Source of the DNA: Thelonectria olida | Lineage: Eukaryota; Ascomycota; Sordariomycetes; Hypocreales; Nectriaceae | Reading direction: 5' to 3' | Length of the DNA stretch: 64,000 nucleotides | Assembly: GCA_020736575.1 (NCBI GenBank) | Contig: JAGPYM010000002.1 | Location: 1,116,001-1,180,000, forward strand | In this document: one piece after another, positions 1 through 12,539 of the stretch | Layout: every line of letters starts with the position of its first letter | How positions within the stretch are numbered: position 1 is the first letter of the stretch | Translations under genes and position numbers: made by a program | Notes under the pieces: model-generated | Database searches by the model: none | What the model was told of the DNA's origin: nothing | Seen by the model: only the letters and a program-made list of their open reading frames with translations

Positions 1-3000
1 GAAATGTGGGATAATTTCGAGACTATTAGCCCGCATTCCAAAAACAAACTGGATTAATTTCACGATTTCGCGGTGGGTCTTCGCCGAGGTCAAGAAACAT
101 GGCACCATGTTGGACGAAGCTCAGCCGGGGAGGGGAAGCCTGAGGTTTGTTGGTGATAGACTCCTAGCGTTGCAAGGATAAGCGGATGAGAAGAGAGCGA
201 GCCCTCCAACGGCTGGCCGAGCTGTGTGTGTGGGCGGGGCCAATGACTCGCATTGGTTGCGGGAGCTCAACTAGGTTGGCCTCGGTCTGCTAAGAGAGCG
301 AGGGTGATGGGTGAACCCTGATTAGGCCTTGGTTGAAGCCAGAAGGGGTACCATGTTCGGCTTGACGATGATGAAAGAAGAGAGCTTTCGACAAGGGTTT
401 CGGGACGAAAAGTGACAGGCACAGGGCCTGAGGAGGCCGAGAGATCCGGCGATGATAAAAGATGGAAGGCTGGGCGGTTGCTTCGATAGCCCATTCACGT
501 TATGTGAGGGATGTCTGGAGGAAGCTCTTGGGCTGTCACTGCTGCAAGTGCTAGATTCGGCTGGCTGTCTTGTGCATTTGCCTAGCTGCGCTAGTTATGT
601 CGACAGACGAGAGGGGGTGTTGGTGCCAGCGGTTGACAGGACAAGACAATAGTTCCTCTGATCCCTCCCCATCACTCGAGAACTGCGATCATCAGCAACT
701 TTAAGCTACGGTCGTCGTCGCATTACGAAGAGTGATCATCACCCTCATCAAACAAGGTTTCTTTCAACAGCCGACCAACAACCAACAGCCAACAAAGAAT
801 CACGGGAAAGCCATCGAGCCGTCCCGTCTCCCATCTCCGTTTCTTCCATTCACGAGTCCTCCATCACACTGTTGGTCCTGTTGGTGGCTGGCTGTTGGTC
901 CGTCCTCTCACTGCAGCCGCAGAAAGCCCACTCATGTTTGCTCGCTGAAGAGAGGGCAACTTCCGTGGAAGGGAGGGCAACCTTCTCAGGTACCAGGCCA
1001 ATCTGGGACTAGACCGCTCAAGCCCCCCTGCACGTTGTTAGCAGACCCGTCCCCAGCTCTGCGATTGGCTGCCTAACCCCAGCTCCCTCTGAAGACCCCT
1101 GCGGCTTGTGCGGCACCAACGGGCCAATCTTGATCCCCCGCCGGGATGGCAATCAAAATGGGATCCTTGTTGGCGGCAGGCGCTACAATCGGTTGGTCCC
1201 GCGGCCCCTACCGCTTCTGCACGAGCCAACGTTTCGTCACACTTGTTCGGGCCAATCACGTTCCGGAAGCGCTCTTTTCTCAACGACACTACAGTTCATG
1301 GCTGTCCACCCGACCGATTCTTGCGTCCACAACCCTACCGCCACGCTTAATCATGGAATTTTTTCGACTGCCCTGCCTGGTCTGAGATACCTCGTCGTCC
1401 CGTACGCGCACCGCACATTGCCGCGTACCGACTCTCGAGCCCATATTCGTCTGTCGTCCAGCGCCGCTAGCCCTTGTCGTGCCCGCATAGCTTCTGGCCT
1501 CTCACTCGCTGCTCGCCCAAGTTTGCTCTTCTCCCGCGCCCGCTGGCTTGCAGCTCCAGTCCAGAGACTAACCCGATCCTCGTGACCTTGACGGAGTTGT
1601 TTCTCTTAGTGCCCCGACCTCATTGCAGCTGCCCAGCCAAAAGACGTCACTTGTTTGTCAACTCTGTCCCTACCCCCGCAGCCATCGGCCCATTGTGTCT
1701 GTCTCGACGGAGACTTTGCTGTGGGATTCGCAATCCTGGCAGCTCGAGACTCGGCCGCGGGCACCTGCTTGCGGCATGGTCGGTTTAGCCACGAGGCCGT
1801 CTCTCCGGCCAATCTGTTGACTGACCGCCTCTCGGGGCCTCTCTATTCGTCCGCTCGATAATTGGCATTGATGCCTCGGGCCATCACTCTCAGTCCATTA
1901 TGTCCTAGAATGCTACTACCGCACTTCTTCCGAGCAGGTAGCAGCCGATCTCCGGCTCTGTGGAGGCCCCTAAGGCGTGAACTCGAACCGTGAATCGTGA
2001 GTCTGGACGACTCATGACCGCACTAAAGCGAGCCTGTTTGATGAGGCATTTGCGGCGGTGATCGAATAACCTTCGCATGTCGACACAGTATGTCAAGACA
2101 TGGGAATCCTTGCGAAAGTGCACGAGATGGTGGATGAGCTAGCGAAGTGATCCTCATCAAGCCTGGTCGCTGAGTGAGGATTTCCGTCGTTCCCCCTCCC
2201 GATAGAACTCCGCTTCTGCAGGTGCAGTCGAGTGAGCTCTCCTTTGATAGCGTGGGGATGACTGCTAACGCTGCATGATCCGACGACAAAGGTACGTACC
2301 GCATGCAGACACACTCCAACCACGCTTACCGGCACTCGAATATTTACACTCAAAGAGAATACGACGTTATGTAGAGATCCGCTGCAGCCAACCCCAGTCA
2401 CCAACACTCGGTCAGACCTATGATGTGCTCTATGCGAATGTCAGTCCAGATGATATGTTTGCCTGTCGATGACAAGCCATTGCCAGCTGTTGAGGGTTTT
2501 GAATGAAGCTGGTCGACGTGTTGGGCCAGCATCCATGTCAGTTTGATAGGACTTCGTCTGCCACGACTTCACATCACCCCCGTTCAGAACTAGATCCGAA
2601 GAAGCCAGCCTCTTTCTGGTGCTCGACAAATAGCCGGCAGCTCTGCTCCCCTCTTTGGTGCGTGCAGACTGGCTGCTTTGGTATCCCCACGGGCAGATGG
2701 GCACACCAAGTGCGCGTTTTTCCTCTTTGGATGGAAGTCCACACGCACCAATTCCTTCTGCACATCTATTCCTAGAGTGGGGCCCTAGCACACCTCTCTT
2801 CGTGCAGAAGTGATCATCTTTGCCGGCTCGCCCTCATTGGTCCCTCTAAGCGCACTCGCTGTCTCTCGTGCCATGGTGTCTAGGTCGTGCATGAGGCAAA
2901 AATAGCAACATGGGCTTGGGAAACCAACATCGAATCGATGGAGCTCGGCCGCGAAGAGAGCGACCACATTATAAGAATTTGCCCATCCGCAACCGCCCTT

Positions 3001-3592
3001 GAATTTTGCCCTCTTTTCTTCATTGTGTCAAGAAGTTCCAAGTGTCGCCCCCAAGGCTCTCTTTAATCCTCTTTCCCTTACCCGCCCTCCTCTACCCTTC
3101 CCCTTCCCAACTACATCCCCCCAACATCCAGTGAAAAGCAAGCCGGACTTGCTTGGATCCAGTCAATCATTGCGCAATTTGCCGCCGACGAACGAAACGA
3201 AAGAAATCAGCATCACCAAACAGCCACTGGACATCGTTTGATACGATATTGGCTCTCACTTACACGCATTATCCAGTCGACTCAGAGATCTTATCGATCC
3301 TGATCAAACAAATAACACTAATTTAATCAACCTGGATCGGGAGTTTCACGCAACCCAGTCCTTACTCAACGACGCCCAACCTCCTTGCCCTTGTGTGCTC
3401 GGCTCAAGACCTGGACCCCCAGCCCAGCCCAGCCCAGCCCAGCAAGACATTCTCCATCCCGCCTTGTTCGGGTCCACCCTACAGTGCCACGCTCTCTTAG
3501 CTCACACAGTGACACCCCCCAAGGTCTACGCCTCACCCCTCCCCCTGGTCCCCAGCACTCGATACCCTTCGGACCAGTATCGCAGCCTACAA
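1..3592. other. intergenic region and 5' leader of the PRO1-like gene; no gene seen
   Basis: No reading frame here resembles a known protein, and the short frames on both strands overlap one another without codon structure. From about 3000 onward the plus strand becomes pyrimidine-rich, as expected for a fungal promoter and leader. There is no ATG between 3241 and 3592, so the ATG at 3593 would be the first in any transcript starting in that stretch. A small 5-bp tandem array lies at 3421-3443. Confidence 0.6.
3421..3443. repeat. 5-bp tandem repeat (agccc)n in the PRO1-like leader
   Basis: Four and a half direct copies of agccc lie about 150 bp before the start codon of the Zn2Cys6 gene. This is a simple-sequence repeat, probably polymorphic. 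Confidence 0.8.
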
Positions 3593-5774
3593 ATGTCTAC
3601 CCTACCCCCCAACCATTGCAACATGCTGCGTTCAACAGAGAACACAGTCAACATGGCTGCTCCCAAAGTCTGCAAGGCTACTGTGCCTTCGAAAACCAAT
3701 GCGCCTTCCAAGACGAAGAATGGCAAGCCTCGAACCAAGACTCAGATGCACCGCCGCTCAAGAACAGGTTCGTCGCATTCCAGCCCTACCAAGCTTACAC
3801 GGGAGCTTCTCATAGCTCTCGCGTCTTGAGCCATTGCATGCAAATACAGTCACTAACACTTGCCTCACTTGTATAGGATGCTACATCTGCAGATTGCGAC
3901 GCAAGAAGTGCGATGAGGGTACTCCTACCTGCACCGCCTGCAAGCACCTCGGTCTGCAGTGCGAGTACAAGCGACCCATGTGGTGGAGCAACGCCGAAGC
4001 TCGCCGCCAGCACAAGGAGGACATCAAGATGATCATCAAGCGCAAGAAGCTCTCTGAGAAGTCGGCCGCTCACTCCATCAAGACCTCAGTGACCAGCTCT
4101 CCTCCTGGCCTCACTCACTCGCTGCCCACCTCGGCCACTTTCACAGACCCTCTTGACCGTGCTAGGTCTGCCTCCATCGACTCTCACTTCTCCAGTGCAT
4201 TCAACTTCAACAGCCCTCCCAACGGCGTCGACTACAACGCCTTCGGCACTGTCATGCACCCCGAGATGATGTTCGGCAGCTACTCGCCCTATGAGATCGA
4301 TGTAAAGACCGAGCGACAAATGTTTGTCAACGATGTGCCAACCCTCCGCGAATCGCACATTTCCACCTTCAGCACCTTCCAGCCTCCTCCTCCCGCCGGC
4401 ACCATCCTCTCTGCTCCCTTCGACGGCGAGTGGACCGAGCATGTTGTCCAAGAGCGCAAGGAGTCCCTCTCAGAAGAGGCCCTCAACATGAACTTCTTCG
4501 ACTTCTCACATGGTCCTTCCACCGACACGAGACAGATCCAGGTTGAGCTTGAGGAGAACGACCAGCGCCTGCTGGACCACTTCATCCAATTCGTCCTCCC
4601 CACCATCTTCCCCATTCTTGAGTCCAACCAGCACGGCTCGGTTAGCTCTGATCTCATCCTCCCCGCCCTGCAGTCAAACCAAGCCTACCTGCACTGCTGC
4701 CTTAGCATTGCAGCCCAGCATCTCAAATCGCATGCCAATGTTACCGGCGAGGAAATTGACCAGGACATCATGCGCCACCGCTACGCCACCATCTTCGCTC
4801 TTTGCGAGGCGCTCAAGAAGGACGAGAACCACCAGCAGATCCTCGAGGCTACTCTCGGCCTCATCTTCTTCCAATGCGTCGTCGGTCGCTTTGATGACGG
4901 CCTCTTGGACATTCCCTGGCACCAGCACTTCCAGGCCGCCATCAGCCTGGTGCAGAAGCTAAACCTTCCTCAGATTGTCTCGGACCCCAGCCAGTCCCCT
5001 TCCCAGACTCCCTTTAACATGACCATGGCTTCTTGGATTGACATCCTTGGCGCTACCATGAAGGGTCGATCCCCCACCTTCGCCCACACCTACCGTGACA
5101 AGCACCTCTCTCAGGTGAACCCTCACCTGGGCCTCCGCGAGCTCATGGGATGTGAAGACCGAGTCATGTACCTCATTTCCGAGATCGCATGCCTCGAGTC
5201 CCTCAAGAACGATGGCATGGATGACTTCACTCTTTGCCAGCATGTCTCAGCTCTTGGCGAGCAGCTCACCATCACTGAGATGAACGAGAATGCCCTCAAG
5301 ATGCCCTTCAATGCCAACGAGAGCCTGTCCCCCAAGCAGCTCTCCAAGAACATGACCTCCGCCTTCCGCCTCGCTGCCCGCATCTACCTCTGCAGCTTGG
5401 TTCCCGGCTTTACCCACAACCAAGTCTCTCCCGTGGCCCTGGTCGAGAAGCTTACCCATGTGCTTCAGCACATCCCCTCGGGCCCCAGCGGCTTCGATCG
5501 CAACCTTGTCTGGGTCTACCTCATCGGTGGATCCGTCAGTCTGCCTGGAAGCAGCTTCCGAGCTTTCTTCGAGGACCGCCTTGCTCAGCTTGGCGACCTC
5601 GCCAACTATGGCTCCATTGGCCGCGTGGCCAACGTCCTGCACGAGGTGTGGCTGCAGAATGACAGCCTGTCGGGTGCCAGCACACCCGGGTCTACGGCAT
5701 CGGACTCAGCCCAGCCTCACATCCACTGGCGGGATGTGATGCAGATGAAGGGATGGGACTTCTTGCTTCTGTAA
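3593..5774 (+). CDS. pro1: Zn2Cys6 transcription factor, PRO1/ADV-1/NosA type
   Basis: Two exons, 3593-3767 and 3877-5774, encode about 690 residues. The 109-nt intron starts GTTCGT, ends TATAG and has a CACTAAC branch site. The splice restores a classical binuclear zinc cluster at residues 60-87 (C60-x2-C63-x6-C70-x6-C77-x2-C80-x6-C87). It is followed by the block EYKRPMWWSN and a basic helix (KMIIKRKKLSEKS), which I recognise from the PRO1/ADV-1/RosA/NosA family. The C-terminal half is the helical fungal-specific transcription factor domain (PF11951-like). Family members are nuclear regulators of fruiting-body development, cell fusion and cell-wall integrity. The start is the first ATG of the leader. 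Membership of the PRO1 group is by remembered resemblance; zinc-cluster factor status is seen directly. The gene stands alone with long non-coding flanks. Confidence 0.88.
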
Positions 5775-8700
5775 GCGGTCAATGAACCATCTCCCTCTTC
5801 TTCCTCTCTGGACGCGGCCTTGGACCGCCTCTCACGGCGAATCAGGCATTTGCCAGCCGTGGACCGGCAGAAAATCTCTGCGAGCTTTTTCTTTTTTCTC
5901 TTTATCCTCTTCACTAAGAGGATCTTCTTTATTACACTTTATATTTTCTTTTCACTTCATATACAATGATACCTACTGGGATGGGACTTTACTACTAGAG
6001 GATGCCGCAAGGCAAAAGCAAGGAAACGGATTTACAGAGAAGCGACACTTGGACACGCAAAGACTTCTCGACACTTTTGGAACACACACACTGGAGCGGG
6101 GAACGCAACGGCGTTGAAGGATGATGCATGAGGATGGGCGAGGATGAGATGGATGGGTGGGGGACATGGGTGCCTGGTCTTGGCCACATGCAGGAACAAC
6201 GGGGCGACGAATGATGTTTTTCCTTTTATCATGTCTTGTTGAGTTGTCCTATGACTCGGAAATCACTCGTTTTCAATGATATACCAGGTGGGAACGGAGG
6301 AAACTACATAGGCGCAGGGACATGTTATCGGGCATGGGAGGCGTGTTGGCATTCATAGCATTGAATTGAACTCGATGTGGCATCGAGTTGAGATGAACTA
6401 AAAAGTGTTTTATTTTCCACAAACAAGAATTGTCCAGTGATGCAAGTAAAGTGAACTGATGATGCCGAGAATGTGTTTGCATAAGCGACTCAACGAGTGA
6501 GTTAGTCGTATGCACTCTTGTGAGGGAGGTGCTTGATCTCTCGCGTCCCGATGAACAAGACAATGCACTCATTCACGCGCATGTTGCGGTGGGCGAAGGG
6601 ATGGATGCACAGCAAAAGGCTGCATACGAATACTTTCAGGTCTGTGCTGCTGCTGTACTGATGACCTACGTGCAGTGCATTCATAGAACGACTCGGATGC
6701 GGTGACGGTGCGCTGCAGTACTCCTTGCAGCATACAGCTCGTAAAAGCTCGTGCGACACCAGGCCGCGGTTTGTGATTGGAGTGATGTGCTTCTGCACGT
6801 CTTGGCTACGGGCCTCTGGGAGCGGAGGGCATGTGTGGGAGACGCACAGAGTGAGAGAGAGAAGAGAGATTGGCGGTACTACGTAACGTGGTGGTGGACA
6901 AATGTGTACTGCACATGTCACGGCGTGGCTGGGATTACACGGCTCACAGAGTGTGTCCAACGTCTATAATTGTCATCGTCATTACGAAGGAAATGCGATG
7001 GGAAGCAGCTGGGTGCAAGCAGAAGAGGCGGGAAGACTGAATGATGGAGCCCTGGAGGCGGGAGGAGAGGCGGGGATGGTCAGCATGGGGCCACTCTACG
7101 AGGGATGGAGGCTCGTACATACATGGGAATATGTACTCGATACTACGGAGCGCGTGTGCACGCTTTTGAAGATGTGCAAGGGACACGGGAGCACGGGACA
7201 AATGGGTGTTGGTGATGGGTTTTCCGGGGGATTGCAGTGCAGTGCAGTACATCAGCGTGCATGGCAGCTGGAGGAATGAAGGTGAGGGTGAATGATATGA
7301 TATGACGGGTGGATGGTGGATGCACGCGTGAGTGCGTCGACAGAGTCAAGTGAGAGTTGCTTCTTCCATTCTATGTTTGGGCCCTTGTTCCATGTGCACC
7401 TTGCCGTGAGTCGTGACACGATGCAAGCCGAATGCGAATGCAAATGCGCATGCACATGCTTCGGACCGGAGTGAGAGAGTGTACTGCAAAAGCACAGTCG
7501 GGTACCTTTGCAAAAGGAAGGCCGGGAGGGAGGAAGACGCACGTTGCAGATGCAGATGCAGATGAACAAGGCGAGGATCACTTCTTTTTCACTACTGCAC
7601 ATACTATGTCGTAGCGTAGGCAAGGGAGGGAGGGATACGTGGACCGTGGACAGAAGACGAGGCGAACAGGGACGCAGAGAGGGAGAGAGAGTGTGTGTGT
7701 GAGAGACAGAGAGAGATGCTGAGCTAAACTCGATCTAGGGGAACGGGCTGGGAATGGGGAATAAGTTTGGAGAAACAGAGGAAGAAAAAACGTGCGTCGC
7801 TGCGAGTATGTGTTGTGCGAGTCGGATGGCGAGCGACTCGAAGCCGGTGCATGCTCATCCCACGTTCTTTTTCAGGGCGGAGGGGAACCACGTATGTCGG
7901 TCTAGACTTTGTGTGTGTCTGCCCCGTCTCTGTCTCTCTGATCAGCACCGATGCACTACACCGGCCCCTTTGCCAGAAGCAACCCCCCTCCCCCCGCTAT
8001 GTACCGAGACATTTTAGCTGCGCGCGTTGAGAGGTGGAGATGGCTTCATGTACAGTAACAGTGCGGTGCAGGACGGGGGCGGATGGAGAAGCTCTCAACT
8101 GAGGCTGGGTGTCTTGGCCATGTGGATGATTGAGTTGGCAAAAAGAAGACAGTGTGGACGGAACTGTGAGAGGATGAGGCCATTGACCATGATGGCTTCA
8201 ACTCTCACGCCCTCGAGAGAGTCTTACACACCTCGAGCGTGCATTGGGCCTAAACACTCCGCTCCGGCTTGTCTTGTCTTGTCTCGCTTCCCGCTTCACT
8301 TTTTTCATTTCTTGTCTTTAGGGCATTTGCTGGCATTAACTAGAGAAGACAGGTGAGTCAAAGGGTGGATATTGCTGTTTGCCTTGTTCTTCACCGCATT
8401 GTTCGCCTCTTGCAGTGGATTGAAAAAAAAAAAGTCACACAATGCGGTTCTTCACAGCCTTGGCACAAAGCAAAGAGAAACCGAAAAAAAAAAGGAAGGA
8501 CAGATACGAAGCCGTGTTCCGGATGCGGTATTCCTCACCGGTCCGATGCATGCCCAAAAGTATCCTCCAAGTCTCTCCCTCCCGGCGTGTGGCGGATCGG
8601 GCGGGAATGCGGGATGCGGGATGGATCCTGAGCCGGGCGGGAAGATCGGGGTGCATGTTTCGGCTGCTGCTGAATAGGGCATCCAGATACAACAGAAGAA

Positions 8701-11168
8701 GTATTCGTAACACCACTTTGTTGGTCTTGTTCTTCTTCGTCTTCTTCTTTGCGCTTTTGTTGGTTCGATCATGACGGCAATGTAAGCAAGCAAGCTGTCA
8801 GGGCCCAAAGGCTTCGTCCCTTGACCTGTGCGCCCACCCTTTCGTCCTTCATTCAAGTTTCACCCGCACTCGTTGCCTTCCTGCCCGATGTCAGTGTCCA
8901 ACAGCTGAGTGTGAGGCTGGAACAACGGCCATCTCAGGCCGGTGGTTGGGCATCTGGAACAAATCTCACGAGGCCGCCCGTCATCTGATGGATGGGAGCA
9001 CTGTCGATCTATGTAATCGTCTGTCCACATCTCGACCTCGAGACCCGAAAAGCAGACCCAAATCGCCGACCTTCGGAGGAGATGGCCGTTCAGCCTCCTC
9101 CCCCTCCACCGTTCCTCAGTCGTAGGTCATCTCATCCAGTCGTTCGTTTGTTGAGGCGTTCCCCGTCTCCCAGACGTCTGGACGGCCCAGTGGGGAGACT
9201 TGGGCCGTCCAGTCGGTCTGTTTATTTCCGCAGAGGAGGACAAAGGCCGCTCGGAGTGGCCAAGTTAAGCGCCCGATTGATTGCTGAGCAGAGAGGGAGA
9301 GGGTTGGTTTACTTGAGCGAGATTGGTACGGAGGAGATGGAGGCCGAGTTCACGGTCTCGTGTAAGTGTCATGGGGGAAGAAAAAGGCATGATTTCTACG
9401 ATGGCATCTAGTTATCGTTGGGCTGGGACGGGCACCGGTTGTTGTTATTGTTATTACTAGGAGATGAGCCTTGTTTCTTGTGTAGAAAGTAGACTGATTG
9501 TTGGTGACATGCCAATTGGTGCCTGTCCAATGGCAGGATTGATATCGCTGGAAGCAAAGGCCAAAAAGCTTGGAGTCAATCTCGCATCAGGCGACGTTGC
9601 GAGCTGTGACACGGACACAGACAACGAACGGGCTTGTTCTGTTAGATTTCTTTTGAGCAGGTATGTTGGACGTCGAGTTCATCGAGCAAGGGGGGCACAT
9701 GGAGAGGATTGTGATTCATGCATGGCTGAGGTGGTTGACAGTCGATGGCCGGTCCGAGTCTCACCACTTTGAGGGCCGCCCAGCCAGACGACAACAGCGG
9801 AAAAGTAGGCACAGCGCACTTTGCAGTTTTCTTTGGGTGCTGGCACATGCTGGGAGGAATAGTGCAAAATTCCATTGCCAATGTGCCGAAGCAAACATGG
9901 GCAACCTTAAAAGAAAAGACGGAATCCGTTGGCAGGGCATCGTCGCCTACAAGTATGGGCTCGTTGGAGGCTGCTTGAGCGCTGGCGACCAGGCCAGACA
10001 TGATTCGCAAAGAGAGGCCGCAACTTTGACCGCCTGCGCAGGTTTTTACTGGTCCACAGCGCATGCCCAAACACCCCGGTACAAGGAACTGGGAGGTACG
10101 TAGCGCCGGCCCTCCTGCCTGTACGTACTATGCAGTACTATCCTTGTAGTGGGGTTATTTCAACCGTGGCCCAATAATAGACCCCATAGTCGCTCGGCGC
10201 GGCTATTTCTGTAACGCAGCCAACCACAGCGCCGCGTTTACCACCGCCATTCTTCGCTTCCCCAACCTTTTCATGCCCGCTGCCTTGAAACCTCCCAAAG
10301 CCGACTTAGACGCTGCCCCTGCTCGACGACTCATCCGTCATGGGCTCGAGATCTCGTTGCCAATCATGCGCCCGCGGAACCCTGTCGAGACGGCCCGTAG
10401 CTCCATCAGGCCGCAGCTTCTGATCTATGTTCGTTCACACACGCACAACCGTCTCTCTCTGCTCTAACTCTCTCCCACTATCTTCCCAAGGCCCGTGTCG
10501 AGTGACCCAGCCCCGTCCACTGGCTCTCGTGAGTCTATTCCTGGTACCACTTTGCCCCGCGTAGCTCGTCCTCTGTCGTAGGAATCGCGCCGTAGTGAGA
10601 CGACCTGTAACGACCAGTCGTGCCCATGGGGCCATGGATGGGCAGAGTATGACCTGGCGGCAACGCCAGCGTCGATGCTTCTCTTGACGCCAAAGCCGGC
10701 ACAGTCTCAAGAACTATCTATCCTTCGATCCCTTTGTCCATTCTTCTCTGCAACAATTCCCCCCTGTTCGCTCTTCATTCTTTGGCTGTCCTGTTCTCGC
10801 AACCGTTCCTCCCTTGCTCAAAGAATAGGCTCTCATTGTCCGCCTTGTCAAACAAACAAGTTGGTTTGTTCACACAAGTTTCCTTTCACCTCTGCTTGCT
10901 CTACGTCAAACATCCTTGACCAAGAGACGACAAGAACCTCCCCAAGCAGATCCTCGTCCTTCCTCCCCCAAACTCTTCTCTCATCACATCAATCACATCG
11001 CCTTGTCCGTTCCTCGCCTGTCATCACATCACAGGTGATTCAACTGGGCTGCTCTCATACAACACCAAAAGCTACTCAACCATATCAACAATAAACAACA
11101 ACCCAGACTGATATCGAATCACGACCCGTCTCGACAGGCTTGTACCAGGCCTTCGACAAACCGCCATC
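5775..11168. other. 5.4-kb intergenic region; no gene seen
   Basis: After the pro1 stop comes a T-rich stretch (5885-5960) typical of a 3' UTR. Beyond it I see only short overlapping frames on both strands with no recognisable product and no codon pattern. Simple-sequence tracts occur at 7676-7716 (GA/GT runs), 8423-8433 and 8484-8493 (poly-A). A splice-like pair (donor near 8353, acceptor near 8415) precedes a 110-residue frame at 8442-8774, but its product looks like chance. The last 130 bp before 11169 lack any ATG and look like the leader of the next gene. Confidence 0.55.
7676..7716. repeat. GA/GT dinucleotide microsatellite
   Basis: A purine-rich run of GA dinucleotides is interrupted by a short GT run and returns to GA. 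It lies in the pro1-distal intergenic region. No function is implied. Confidence 0.75.
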
Positions 11169-12539
11169 ATGAGCTTGCGCCGGCACCCAACATCTCTGCG
11201 GCTCTGGCTGGTGGCTGCCCTCCTCGCACCGACGACAACAGCTCTTCCCGCCAGCCTCATCTTCGCCCGCGCCGATACCTGCACCGTTTCCTGCGGATCA
11301 GACCTACCGAGCAGCCTCTGCTGCACCTCGGGAACCAAATGTATTATTCTCGCCGGGAAGACCACAGTCGTGTGTTGCCCGACTGGTAGCACCTGCAAGA
11401 CCATCAAGCCCGTCACTTGCGACATCTCTCAGCAAAACGGCACCGATCATCCCGGGTCGACCATCAAAACATCCGTCCTCGACGTCGCCCTCGAGACATG
11501 CGGCGAGCAGTGCTGCCCCTTTGGCTACACTTGCAAGGACGGGGATTGCGAAATGAACTCGGACCAGTCAGAAGCACCCGGGTCGAGTTCGAGCACCACC
11601 ACCAGCGCCGTAGCGAGCGCGACTTCGGCCTCTGACAACGCTTCTACAGCCACGGCAGAAACGACGGCGACTGATGCGGCGTCTGCGACGGATGTGGCCT
11701 CGGCCGACGCGACTGCCACGGATCCGGCTTCCACCGACGCTGCGGCTGAAGGGTCAGGTGATGGAGAATCAAAGGACAAGGATTCCGGCCCGGCGACAAC
11801 CTCCATTATCGGCGGTGTCGTCGGAGCCTGCATCGGTCTTCTTGTTATTGGAATCATCATCTTCTTCTACATCCGCCGCAAGAAGAAGTCGGACGCCATC
11901 CGATCAGAGAAGAGCGGCGCAGCCTACGGCCACGGCCGCTCTCCCAGCAGCAACGGTTCCTTTGGCAACATCATCTCGGAGCCAATCGCCCAGCCAGGCT
12001 CGTACCGCACCGACTTCATCCTCAAGTCGCCCTCAAACTCCAGAACAACGGTCGCAGGAAGCGGAAGCGGAATGACGCCCTCAGGGACAACTCCCTCACG
12101 GAGCTCTCCCTCGAGGACGTCCTACTCGCGGGCGAGCACCCTCATGCGCAGCGCTTCCAGCATAATCCGCGTGCATCCCACTCCTCCTCGCATTCGCATC
12201 TCCATCCCCAACCCCTTCAACTCCCCCAACCCGTCGCCGAACCACCACTCGGCCCAACCCAGCCCGACGGCCGACGACGAAGCCCCTCGCCACGGCACCG
12301 TCCGTCTGGCCCCCATCCGCGCCATGCGCGCCACCTCGCACTGCAGCCGCCGCCCCAGCACCCCCGAGCTGCAGCGCGAGCCTAGTAGCGAGAGCATAAA
12401 CGTCTACACCGAGCCCGGCACCGTCAAGTCGCGCCCGCTCACCCGCGGCACTACCTTTACCGATCTCATGGACGAGGCTGACCTCGCTGCGGTGCGCCGA
12501 GGGAGTCCCTACGTGCCTGGGACGACACCAAAGATCTGA
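11169..12539 (+). CDS. single-pass cell-surface protein with Cys-rich ectodomain (sensor-like)
   Basis: One exon, 456 residues. An N-terminal hydrophobic segment after basic residues (about 10-26, ending TTTALPA) looks like a signal peptide. A Cys-rich ectodomain follows with two CCPxGxxC motifs (CCPTGSTC and CCPFGYTC). Next is a Ser/Thr/Ala-rich stretch (about 135-205) likely to be O-mannosylated, then one membrane segment at about 216-236 (IIGGVVGACIGLLVIGIIIF) followed by IRRKKK. The cytoplasmic tail of about 215 residues is disordered and rich in Ser, Pro and Arg. This architecture matches fungal Mid2/Wsc-type wall sensors and related type I proteins, but the Cys pattern is not a WSC domain, so the sensor role is inference. 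The leader lacks upstream ATGs. It converges on the F-box gene. Confidence 0.8.
   Translation: MSLRRHPTSLRLWLVAALLAPTTTALPASLIFARADTCTVSCGSDLPSSLCCTSGTKCIILAGKTTVVCCPTGSTCKTIKPVTCDISQQNGTDHPGSTIKTSVLDVALETCGEQCCPFGYTCKDGDCEMNSDQSEAPGSSSSTTTSAVASATSASDNASTATAETTATDAASATDVASADATATDPASTDAAAEGSGDGESKDKDSGPATTSIIGGVVGACIGLLVIGIIIFFYIRRKKKSDAIRSEKSGAAYGHGRSPSSNGSFGNIISEPIAQPGSYRTDFILKSPSNSRTTVAGSGSGMTPSGTTPSRSSPSRTSYSRASTLMRSASSIIRVHPTPPRIRISIPNPFNSPNPSPNHHSAQPSPTADDEAPRHGTVRLAPIRAMRATSHCSRRPSTPELQREPSSESINVYTEPGTVKSRPLTRGTTFTDLMDEADLAAVRRGSPYVPGTTPKI

Noticed and set aside
1971..2045. tRNA-like TTCGAG box on the minus strand near 1981
   Set aside because: The T-stem and anticodon stem do not pair and no A-box lies at the right distance.
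8442..8774. 110-codon frame preceded by a splice-like pair, beginning MRFFTALAQ
   Set aside because: The N-terminus looks like a signal peptide but is followed by Lys/Arg-rich sequence from poly-A tracts and a poly-Phe end; no family resemblance.
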